Of a stretch of DNA of 64,000 bases, positions 9,080-16,271 are shown in pieces. The translations under genes were made by a program, and so were the position numbers. How positions within the stretch are numbered: the first letter of the stretch is position 1; each line of letters begins with the position of its first letter. The notes under the pieces are model-generated. The model searched no databases, was not told where the DNA came from, and was given only the letters and a program-made list of their open reading frames with translations. This DNA is from Terrisporobacter glycolicus ATCC 14880 = DSM 1288 (GTDB lineage: Bacteria > Bacillota > Clostridia > Peptostreptococcales > Peptostreptococcaceae), in contig NZ_CP117523.1 in assembly GCF_036812735.1 (NCBI RefSeq), positions 620,001-684,000 on the forward strand, written 5' to 3'.

Positions 9080-9808
9080 ATGAAAGTTATTATAGTTGAT
9101 GATGAATATCCAGCAAGAAAAGAGTTAAGATATTTTATTGAAAAATATACAGAAATGGAAATTGTGGACGAGTTTGATAATGGATTAGATGTACTTAATT
9201 TTATACAGGAAAATACATTAGATGTCATATTTCTAGATATTAATATTCCAAAATTAGATGGAATGCTTTTAGCCAAAACGATAAATAAATTTGAGAGAAA
9301 ACCCAAAATAGTTTTTATAACTGCTTATGATAATTATGCAGTGGAAGCATTTAATTTAGATACTTTTGACTATATTTTAAAACCATATTCAGATGAAAGA
9401 ATAATTTCCATGTTAGGTAAATTGAAAAATGCTATCCTTGAAGATAATTGTAAAGATAAAATCGAGTATCAAAAGGTTAGCAATAAAATAAGCCTTTGGA
9501 AAAATGATAAAATTCATATAGTTGATGTAAGTGACATTTGTTATTGTGAAGCAAGAGAAAGATATACACATATTTTTACTAAAGATGAAGAATATGAAAT
9601 AAGAGAATGTATATCAGAAGTAGAAAAAACAATCAATAATGATAGTTTTTTTAGAACCCATAGATCTTATTTAGTAAATCTAGAAAAAATAGAAGAAATA
9701 ATACCTTGGTTTAACAATACATATATATTAAAACTAAACAAAGGAAAATATGAGATAACAGTAAGTAGGGGTAGAGTGAAATTATTTAGGCAACTTATGA
9801 ATATATAA
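9080..9808 (+). CDS. LytTR-type response regulator
   Basis: 242 residues: receiver domain (acidic pocket VDDE at 7-9, phospho-acceptor Asp53 in FLDINIPKLDG, K in LKPY) and a C-terminal LytTR DNA-binding domain (residues about 140-240, with EARERYTHIFT and FFRTHRSYLVNLEKI). LytTR proteins bind pairs of direct repeats on one face of DNA; such a pair lies 4-33 bp after this gene, in front of the transporter. Partner of the kinase directly upstream. Confidence 0.93.
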   Translation: MKVIIVDDEYPARKELRYFIEKYTEMEIVDEFDNGLDVLNFIQENTLDVIFLDINIPKLDGMLLAKTINKFERKPKIVFITAYDNYAVEAFNLDTFDYILKPYSDERIISMLGKLKNAILEDNCKDKIEYQKVSNKISLWKNDKIHIVDVSDICYCEARERYTHIFTKDEEYEIRECISEVEKTINNDSFFRTHRSYLVNLEKIEEIIPWFNNTYILKLNKGKYEITVSRGRVKLFRQLMNI

Positions 9809-9811
9809 ATG

Positions 9812-9841
9812 CAATTCATGTATAATTTATGACAATTCATA
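9812..9841 (+). promoter_or_regulatory. Putative LytTR binding site (direct repeat, 21-bp period)
   Basis: CAATTCAT occurs at 9812-9819 and 9833-9840, two full helical turns apart, as in AgrA/LytR-type sites (9-bp repeats with a 12-bp gap). It lies about 110 bp before the transporter start. Confidence 0.6.
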
Positions 9842-9948
9842 CATAAGAAATAGTTTTCCGAACTAGAAATAGTATCATTTTGGTATAGAGATGGAAAATG
9901 ATAAAAGAATACCAATCTCTACAAAAAACTATAGAGGGAGTAGGAATT

Positions 9949-11367
9949 ATGATTACTTTTTTTAGTGCAATTGTTATTTTAGTTTTAGGTTATTTCTTAT
10001 ACGGACGATTTGTAGAAAGAACATTTGGAATTGATGATTCATTAAAAACTCCAGCAATAACTTTAGAAGATGGAGTTGACTATGTTCCAATGGACTGGAA
10101 GAAAATATTCCTTATTCAATTTTTAAACATCGCAGGGCTTGGACCAATATTTGGGGCAATTCAAGGGGCATTATTTGGACCGGCAGCATTTTTATGGATA
10201 GTATTTGGAACAATATTTGCAGGTGGTGTACATGACTTTTTATCAGGTTATTTATCACTTAAAAATAAAGGAGTATCAGCATCAGAACTTGTTGGTATTT
10301 ATCTAGGGGAAAATGCAAGAAAAGTAATGGTAGTATTCAGTGTAGTATTATTAGTTTTAGTAGGTGTAGTATTTGTAACTGGACCAGCAGGACTTTTAAA
10401 CAACTTAACTAAAATCGATACAACAGTATGGGTAGTAGTGATATTTGCTTATTATATTCTAGCAACAATACTTCCAATAGACAAAGTTATAGGAAAAATA
10501 TATCCTCTATTTGGAGCTGCGCTTATAATAATGGCTGTTGGTATAGCAGGTGGGTTAATAGTAAAAGGTTACAATATACCAGAAGTAGCTTTAACTAACT
10601 TACATCCAGGTGGAAAATCAATTTTCCCATATTTATTTATAACAATAGCTTGTGGTGCAATATCAGGGTTCCATGCAACACAATCACCTTTAATGGCTAG
10701 ATGTGTTGAGCATGAAAGAGAAATAAGACCAGTATTTTACGGATCAATGGTAGCAGAAGGCATCATAGCTTTAATATGGGCAGCAGCAGCAATGGCGTTC
10801 TTCCATGGTGAACCACAATTACAAGCACTTTATGGAACAAATCCAGCAGTAGGTGTTCAAGAAATGTCAGTTACTTTACTTGGATCAGTAGGAGCAGGAC
10901 TAGCAATACTAGGAGTTGTAGCATGTCCAATAACTTCAGGTGATACAGCATTTAGAAGTGCTAGACTTACAATAGCTGACACATTTAATATAAAACAAGA
11001 TGCAATTAAAAATAGATTTATGATAGCAATACCTTTATTTGCAGTAGGTGTAGCTTTAACATTTATAGATTTTAACATAATATGGAGATATTTTGCATGG
11101 TCAAACCAAACATTAGCTATGATAATGTTATGGACAGGAACAATGTTCTTACTTAAGGCTAATAAAAACTATTTTATAACTGTTATACCAGCAATATTTA
11201 TGACAGTAGTAACATTTAGTTATATAATGCAAGCTCCAGAAGGATTTAGATTATCACCAGCAATAGGTAATGGAGTAGGTTTAGCTGCAGGTTTAATTTT
11301 CGCAGTTATATTCTTTAATAAAGTAAGAAAAGTAAAAGCTGAGGGTAATAAACAAAACATAGCTTAA
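9949..11367 (+). CDS. cstA: CstA-family transporter (probable pyruvate or peptide uptake)
   Basis: About 472 residues with some 12-13 hydrophobic segments. CstA-family signatures are strong: GRFVERTFGIDD, VPMDWKKIFLIQFLNIAGLGPIFG (split between residues 40-65), GGVHDFLSGYLSLKNKG, and PITSGDTAFRSARL. It is shorter than E. coli CstA (about 700 residues) and matches the compact clostridial form. I start at the ATG at 9949 (agagggagt site) and not at 9898, whose extra 17 residues are hydrophilic. E. coli CstA and BtsT take up pyruvate and peptides have also been proposed; the LytS/LytTR pair upstream supports a pyruvate-type role by analogy. Confidence 0.92.
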   Translation: MITFFSAIVILVLGYFLYGRFVERTFGIDDSLKTPAITLEDGVDYVPMDWKKIFLIQFLNIAGLGPIFGAIQGALFGPAAFLWIVFGTIFAGGVHDFLSGYLSLKNKGVSASELVGIYLGENARKVMVVFSVVLLVLVGVVFVTGPAGLLNNLTKIDTTVWVVVIFAYYILATILPIDKVIGKIYPLFGAALIIMAVGIAGGLIVKGYNIPEVALTNLHPGGKSIFPYLFITIACGAISGFHATQSPLMARCVEHEREIRPVFYGSMVAEGIIALIWAAAAMAFFHGEPQLQALYGTNPAVGVQEMSVTLLGSVGAGLAILGVVACPITSGDTAFRSARLTIADTFNIKQDAIKNRFMIAIPLFAVGVALTFIDFNIIWRYFAWSNQTLAMIMLWTGTMFLLKANKNYFITVIPAIFMTVVTFSYIMQAPEGFRLSPAIGNGVGLAAGLIFAVIFFNKVRKVKAEGNKQNIA

Positions 11368-11410
11368 TAGTTGATAACATTAATATATAAAACCCCATTA
11401 TAAAAAAGAA

Positions 11411-11449
11411 AAAATAAACTACTTGGTATGTGCTAAGTAGTTTATTTTT
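11411..11449 (+). terminator. Terminator after cstA
   Basis: Inverted repeat aaataaactactt / aagtagtttattt with a 10-nt loop and following T-rich stretch. Confidence 0.8.
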
Positions 11450-11544
11450 ATGTTGAAAGATTATAAATTTACTTATTTATTGCATTATATTAAACACTTT
11501 TTTAATATATAAGTATAGAGATGAGATTAAAAAGGATGGTATAT

Positions 11545-12363
11545 ATGAAAGATAAATATTTAATTGGAGAGGTAAGCAAACTGTTCAACATTTCCCGGGA
11601 CACCTTGGTTCATTATGATAATATAGGTTTATTAAGCCCTAAGAAAGATAAAAATAATGGATATAGATATTATAAAATTGAAGATTTAAATTGCTTAACA
11701 GATATAATTTTTTATAAAACATTAAATCTTTCTTTAAATGATATTGATAAGGTAATGAAAGACTCTTCTCCAGAACAAGTTTTAAGCCTTATTAAAGATA
11801 AAGAAATATACATACATAAAGAAATCGAAAAACTAAAGAAGGTTCAACAAAGACTAGAGATGATGAAAATATCTGTGGAAGAGTGTATTTATGACTCTAA
11901 AAAAGTAGAGCTAGTAAAAGATGAAAGAGAAAGCTACTTCTTTTTAGAAATCACAAAGGAAGATAAGTTCAATGATTTTATAGAACTTGTAGAAAAAATT
12001 CAAAATATAGATCAATATATATTTGATTATATAAATTTTTCTTTCTTAATAGATGAAGGTGATTTATTTGATAATGATGCAGAGAAAAAAATCAAATGGG
12101 GCCTTACTATAACAGACAATATAGAAAAAATAAAAGATAACATAGAAAGTAAAAGTATTGAATTTATATCAGAAGAACAATATATGTATACGGTAATAGC
12201 TTTAGATGACAAGGCTTATGATAATTGGATAAGATATGTAAGAAAAATAGTAATAGAAAATAATATTAATGTATCTGGTCCCATACTTGGACAAATGTTA
12301 TTAACTGTATATAAAGATGAAAGTCCTATTGATTATTTTGGTCTTTATATTCCTGTGAAATAA
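11545..12363 (+). CDS. MerR-family regulator with GyrI-like effector domain
   Basis: 272 residues. The N-terminal MerR winged helix is clear (IGEVSKLFNISRDTLVHYDNIGLL, then GYRYYKIEDL), followed by a dimerisation coiled coil (residues about 75-115) and a C-terminal ~150-residue domain whose end (DYFGLYIPVK) and layout resemble the GyrI/BmrR multidrug-binding fold. MerR proteins twist promoters with long spacers; BmrR-type members sense lipophilic ligands. Start set at the ATG at 11545, after aaaaggatgg; the frame opens at 11521 but without a better site. No obvious target gene is adjacent, so the regulon is unknown. Confidence 0.85.
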   Translation: MKDKYLIGEVSKLFNISRDTLVHYDNIGLLSPKKDKNNGYRYYKIEDLNCLTDIIFYKTLNLSLNDIDKVMKDSSPEQVLSLIKDKEIYIHKEIEKLKKVQQRLEMMKISVEECIYDSKKVELVKDERESYFFLEITKEDKFNDFIELVEKIQNIDQYIFDYINFSFLIDEGDLFDNDAEKKIKWGLTITDNIEKIKDNIESKSIEFISEEQYMYTVIALDDKAYDNWIRYVRKIVIENNINVSGPILGQMLLTVYKDESPIDYFGLYIPVK

Positions 12364-12404
12364 AATTTACTGAGTTAATATGGCCATATAATGTATATGC
12401 ACGA

Positions 12405-12452
12405 ATGACATATGTCATGTAAATTAATAATATGTCTATGATAAAGTATAAT
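12405..12452 (+). promoter_or_regulatory. Promoter and palindrome before the HD-domain gene
   Basis: A perfect 14-bp palindrome (atgacatatgtcat, 12405-12418) is followed by TTAATA (12424-12429), a 17-bp spacer and TATAAT (12447-12452). The palindrome just upstream of the -35 box could be a regulator site. Confidence 0.45.
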
Positions 12453-12478
12453 TAACATATATATACAGGAGAGTTGCT

Positions 12479-13036
12479 ATGAATAATACTAATCAAGTTA
12501 TTGAATTTATAAAAGAAATAGAAAATTTAAAATCAGTTACAAGAACTGCTTGGACAAAAACTGGTCGAAGAGAATCTACGGCAGAGCATTCTTGGAGGCT
12601 GGCAATGTTGTTAATGGTCTTAGAAGAGGATTTTAAAGATGTTGATATTAACAAAGCCATAAAGATGAGTTTAATTCATGATTTAGGTGAGCTTTATGAT
12701 GGTGATATATCAGCAAAACTGCAAAGTGTAGATGATAATAAATCGCATATGGAAGAGAGTGCTATGAAAAGAATGTTAACAACATTACCAGAAAGTTTAA
12801 GTGGTAAAATATATGATTTGTGGAAAGAATATAATGAGTGTTCTACAAAAGAAGCTAAGCTTGTAAAAGCTATGGATAAACTTGAAACTATAGTTCAACA
12901 CAACCAAGGGAAAAATCCTGATGATTTTGATTATGAATTTAATTTGAAATATGGATCACAGTATTTTGAAGATAATGGGAAGCTTAGATTAATGAGGAAT
13001 ATAATTGATGAAGATACAAAGCTTAGTATGAAGTAA
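12479..13036 (+). CDS. HD-domain phosphohydrolase (YfbR-like, HD_3 family)
   Basis: 185 residues with the HD metal-binding pattern: His in TAEHSWRLAM, the HD pair in SLIHDLGELYDGDI and a distal Asp in KAMDKLE. Family relatives (YfbR, HDDC2) are 5'-deoxynucleotidases acting on dNMPs, so nucleotide-pool control is likely, but the substrate cannot be read from sequence. Ribosome site aggagag precedes the ATG. Stands alone, ended by a terminator at 13068. Confidence 0.85.
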   Translation: MNNTNQVIEFIKEIENLKSVTRTAWTKTGRRESTAEHSWRLAMLLMVLEEDFKDVDINKAIKMSLIHDLGELYDGDISAKLQSVDDNKSHMEESAMKRMLTTLPESLSGKIYDLWKEYNECSTKEAKLVKAMDKLETIVQHNQGKNPDDFDYEFNLKYGSQYFEDNGKLRLMRNIIDEDTKLSMK

Positions 13037-13067
13037 AAAATATTAAATAAATTTTAAAATTATTTAA

Positions 13068-13098
13068 AAGTTGCTAAATGATCATAGCAACCTTTTTG
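13068..13098 (+). terminator. Terminator after the HD-domain gene
   Basis: Stem gttgct / agcaac with a 10-nt loop then ctttttgttttt. Confidence 0.7.
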
Positions 13099-13428
13099 TT
13101 TTTATAGTAATGTAAAGTCTTATGAGTAAAATTAACAAAATATAACAACAGGTATTATAAAAAGGTTTTATTTATTTCATTTGATTTTTAACTTAATAGA
13201 AACAGTGCATTGGTATGCTTACTATAAGCAAAAAACTTTTAAATGATTATTTGGAAAGTAGTCAGATAGAATGATTGAGATTGACAGTGGTTATAATTAT
13301 ATATAAGATAAAATTAAGAGTATATGATGAATTATACTTGTATTATTATCTAGGAGGCTACAACCTGGAAGTTATAAAATAATCACAATTATTAATAGTT
13401 GAGGATTTAATATGGAGGAGGTTATAGA
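13099..13428 (+). promoter_or_regulatory. Gene-free stretch with predicted desulfoferrodoxin promoter
   Basis: About 330 bp with no convincing ORF. It holds TTGACA at 13281-13286 and TAAGAT at 13304-13309 (17-bp spacer), leaving a leader of about 115 nt before the desulfoferrodoxin start. The spacer contains ttataattat, half of a PerR-like box, but the other half is poor. No riboswitch recognised in the leader. Confidence 0.45.
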
Positions 13429-13815
13429 ATGAACAATTCAAAAAAATTTTTTATATGCAGTGTTTGTGGAAACTTAATAGAAATGATAGACCATAAAGGA
13501 CCTAAAGTAGTATGTTGTGGTAAAACAATGAATGAGCTAGTGGCAAATACAACAGAAGCCTCAGTAGAAAAACATATACCAGTATTAAATATAAATGAAA
13601 ATAAAGTAAAAGTACAAGTTGGAAGCACATTACATCCTATGATACAAGAGCATCATATAAGTTGGATATATCTGCTAACTACACAAGGTGTGCAACGTAA
13701 ACATTTAGAAATAGATAGTGATCCAATTATAGAATTTACATTAACTGAAGATGATAAAGTATTAGAAGCATATGCTTATTGTAATCTTCATGGATTATGG
13801 AAAGTAGAATTATAG
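13429..13815 (+). CDS. dfx: Desulfoferrodoxin (2Fe-superoxide reductase)
   Basis: Reduces superoxide to hydrogen peroxide without making oxygen, a key oxygen defence of anaerobes. 128 residues with both iron sites: N-terminal desulforedoxin-like centre I with Cys10, Cys13, Cys29 and Cys30 (CxxC...CC), and the C-terminal catalytic centre II with Glu47 and His49 (VEKHIP), His69 and His75 (LHPMIQEHH), Cys118 and His121 (CNLHG). All ligands are present, so both centres should be functional. Strong site (ggaggagg) before the ATG; monocistronic, followed by a terminator. Confidence 0.96.
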   Translation: MNNSKKFFICSVCGNLIEMIDHKGPKVVCCGKTMNELVANTTEASVEKHIPVLNINENKVKVQVGSTLHPMIQEHHISWIYLLTTQGVQRKHLEIDSDPIIEFTLTEDDKVLEAYAYCNLHGLWKVEL

Positions 13816-13861
13816 ATAAAAAGCTAAGTGAGTTATCTAAAATATAAGATAATTGTATATG

Positions 13862-13890
13862 AAGAACTCTAGCAATTAGAGTTCTTTTTG
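13862..13890 (+). terminator. Terminator after dfx
   Basis: Stem agaactct / agagttct, 7-nt loop, then ttttt. Confidence 0.85.
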
Positions 13891-13958
13891 CTTGTACGAA
13901 AGTATGTTGTAGGTTTACTGGGTATTTATTATTTCTATAAATATTTACATTTAATTAA

Positions 13959-14036
13959 TTATAAAAAAATAAGAAAAATGGGTGTATAAGGAATTTTGCG
14001 CTTGAGCACGACATCAAAGTACAAGAGTAATATAAA
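13959..14036 (+). pseudogene. Possible decayed coding remnant
   Basis: A 20-codon open stretch ends in a protein-like tail (NFALEHDIKVQE then stop) with higher GC than its surroundings and no start codon or ribosome site. It lies directly before an otherwise orphan terminator. It may be the 3' end of a gene whose body was deleted; the evidence is slight and chance is possible. Confidence 0.2.
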
Positions 14037-14044
14037 CCGATGTT

Positions 14045-14090
14045 AATAGTAACTATATTATATATATTTAATATAGTTACTATTTTTTTA
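14045..14090 (+). terminator. Strong orphan terminator
   Basis: A 16-bp perfect stem (aatagtaactatatta and complement) with a short loop and seven T. No intact gene lies between it and the dfx terminator 155 bp upstream, so it either belongs to a lost gene or ends a small RNA. Confidence 0.75.
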
Positions 14091-14199
14091 TTATTAACAT
14101 ATTCTAAGAAAAAACATATTATATTTTTGTATATACCTTGACAGGCGAAGTATATAAAGTTACTATAATAGTAAAATAAGGAAAAAGGAGATGCTACTC

Positions 14200-14520
14200 T
14201 TGTCAATTACATCAGATTTACTAAGGGGACATACAGACACCATAATATTAAATGAACTTATAAAAGGCGATAGCTATGGATACGCCATTAATAAAGTAAT
14301 AAAAGAAAAAACAAATAATCTTTATGAATTAAAAGAAGCTACATTATATTCAGCATTTAGAAGGTTAGAAAAAGCTGAGTTAATTACATCATATTGGGGA
14401 AATGAAGGAAGTGGAGCTAGAAGAAGATATTATTCAATCACTGAAATGGGAAGACAAACTTATGAACAGAATAAGTTGGATTGGGAAGAAGCTAAAAATA
14501 TAATTGATAGTTTAATTTAA
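14200..14520 (+). CDS. PadR-family transcriptional regulator
   Basis: About 106 residues forming a single winged helix: SDLLRGHTDTIILNELI, GDSYGYAINK, then the recognition region LYSAFRRLEKAELITSYW and RRYYSITEMGRQ. I choose the TTG at 14200 (MSITSDLLRG), 9 bp after aaaggag; an ATG at 14191 abuts the ribosome site and is unlikely. First of a three-gene operon with DUF1700 and DUF4097 proteins; PadR repressors normally control exactly such neighbours, probably relieved by membrane or antibiotic stress (inference). Confidence 0.9.
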   Translation: MSITSDLLRGHTDTIILNELIKGDSYGYAINKVIKEKTNNLYELKEATLYSAFRRLEKAELITSYWGNEGSGARRRYYSITEMGRQTYEQNKLDWEEAKNIIDSLI

Positions 14521-14535
14521 GGAGGATGGTATATT

Positions 14536-15192
14536 ATGATAGGAAACTATGAAGTGAAAATAAAGGATTATGTACAAGAACTATTTGAAAATGCGCCCCA
14601 AAATCGAAGAACAGAAGAGTTTAAAGAAGAATTATTAGCAAATTTATTAGATAAATATTATGACTTATTACAAAGCAATATGGACGATGAGATAGCTTAC
14701 AATAAGGTTATTTCAAGTATAGGAAATATTGATAATTTATTTGAAAAAGATCCTTTAGAAATAACGAAGGAAAGTTGGGATAAGAAAAAAAGTGCAAAAA
14801 TTACTGCAATATCAGTAATGATGTATATATTATGCCCTGTAAGTGTAATAGTTTTTGAAGGCTTAGGATTTGAAACTTTAGGAGTAGTTATAATGTTCTT
14901 ATTAATAGCAGGAGCTACAGGTCTTTTAATTTATAACAATATGACAAAGCCACAATATATTAAAAAAGATGATACTTTAGTAGAGGATTTTAAAGAATGG
15001 AAAAGTACTACTAATAAAAGTAGAAGAGTGAGAAAATCTATTGAAAGTGCTATGTGGGCAATAATTACAGCAATATATTTACTAATAAGCTTTACAACAG
15101 GTGCATGGCATATAACATGGATAATGTTTATAATAGGTGCAGCTATAGAAAAAGTAATAAGAGCTTACTTTGAATATAAGGAGATAGATTAA
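14536..15192 (+). CDS. DUF1700 (HAAS-domain) membrane protein
   Basis: 218 residues: an N-terminal soluble helical region (residues about 1-85, with the family's EEFKEELLANLLDKYYDLL pattern) followed by four membrane helices, paired around residues 95-135 and 170-210. Found next to PadR regulators across Firmicutes; function unknown, possibly a signalling or scaffolding partner. The stop overlaps the next gene's ATG (taatg), indicating coupling. Confidence 0.85.
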   Translation: MIGNYEVKIKDYVQELFENAPQNRRTEEFKEELLANLLDKYYDLLQSNMDDEIAYNKVISSIGNIDNLFEKDPLEITKESWDKKKSAKITAISVMMYILCPVSVIVFEGLGFETLGVVIMFLLIAGATGLLIYNNMTKPQYIKKDDTLVEDFKEWKSTTNKSRRVRKSIESAMWAIITAIYLLISFTTGAWHITWIMFIIGAAIEKVIRAYFEYKEID

Positions 15193-16142
15193 TGAATGAT
15201 AAAAATTGGGTCAAATTTAGAATGATCATTTGGTCTATTGTTGCAATTTTATTATCACTAGTATTAGCAGTAGGCATAAAAGGATGGGGTGGAAATGTAT
15301 TTTCAGGTAATATTTTTAATAGAAGCTTTACAGCCTCAAATATGAAAGTAGTAAAAGAATTAAAATTTGATGATATAAATCATATAAAGGGTATAAAAAC
15401 TGATTTTAACGCCAGTGATTTAATTATTACTGAAAATAATGAAGATAATATAAAAGTAATTGTGAAATGCAATAAAATATTAAAAAATAATAAGTATATC
15501 AATGCGCACATTAATTCAGATACATTAAAACTTGAGGATTTTAATAATAAATCAAGTAGAAATATATTTGGAATATTTAATGGATATTCTTTACAAGTGG
15601 AAATAAAGATCCCAAAATCTTATAAGGAAAATATAGCTATTAACAACAGAGTAGGTGATATAACATTTGATTCAAATTTAAATTTAAATAATCTATCTAT
15701 TGATGTTATAACTGGAGATATTGATGGAAATCAAAAAATAAATTCTAATAAAATTACTATAAACAACAAAGTTGGAGATGTGAACTTTAATTATCTATAT
15801 GGGAAAGAAGTATCTATTAAAGGAAAAACTGGAGATATTGATATAGACAAATTTAGTGGAAAAGGTAGTATAGAATCTCAAGTTGGAGATATAACTTGTG
15901 ATATAGAAAATTTAAATGGAGACTTTAGGATTAAATCAAAGGTTGGAGACGTGGAGTTATATACAAATAAAAATTTAAGTTTTATTTTTGAAGGAAATAA
16001 TAATTTTGGAGATTTAGATACAAAATTAGAGTTTAACAATGTATCACAATCATCAGATTCTTTTATTGGACAATATGGAAATAATCCAGTGAATAAGATT
16101 ATAGCAAATGTAAAAACAGGAGATATAAGCATAAATGATTAA
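15192..16142 (+). CDS. DUF4097 (YvlB-like) membrane-anchored beta-repeat protein
   Basis: 316 residues: an N-terminal membrane anchor (residues about 10-30) and a large extracytoplasmic domain with repeated ...VGDI / TGDI... units (VGDITFD, TGDIDGN, VGDVNFN, TGDIDID, VGDITCD, VGDVELY, TGDISIN), the stacked-strand signature of DUF4097/'head GIN'-like putative adhesins. Third gene of the PadR operon. In this group the role is thought to lie at the cell surface, perhaps in envelope stress; not established. Terminator follows directly. Confidence 0.87.
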   Translation: MNDKNWVKFRMIIWSIVAILLSLVLAVGIKGWGGNVFSGNIFNRSFTASNMKVVKELKFDDINHIKGIKTDFNASDLIITENNEDNIKVIVKCNKILKNNKYINAHINSDTLKLEDFNNKSSRNIFGIFNGYSLQVEIKIPKSYKENIAINNRVGDITFDSNLNLNNLSIDVITGDIDGNQKINSNKITINNKVGDVNFNYLYGKEVSIKGKTGDIDIDKFSGKGSIESQVGDITCDIENLNGDFRIKSKVGDVELYTNKNLSFIFEGNNNFGDLDTKLEFNNVSQSSDSFIGQYGNNPVNKIIANVKTGDISIND

Positions 16143-16172
16143 AAAAGAAGGACTAAGTTCCTTCTTTTTTTA
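16143..16172 (+). terminator. Terminator of the PadR-DUF1700-DUF4097 operon
   Basis: Stem aagaagga / tccttctt with short loop, then TTTTTT, directly after the stop. Confidence 0.85.
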
Positions 16173-16271
16173 TGTGCTAAAATATTATAAATTATGTGAT
16201 TTAAGATTACTTTAAGATAAGAATGATATGATTTTTTCATAAGGATAAATGATTTTATGGAGGATGAACTT

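Noticed and set aside
13291-13306. PerR box in the dfx promoter
   Set aside because: Only the left half (ttataat) fits the TTATAATNATTATAA consensus; the right half has four mismatches.
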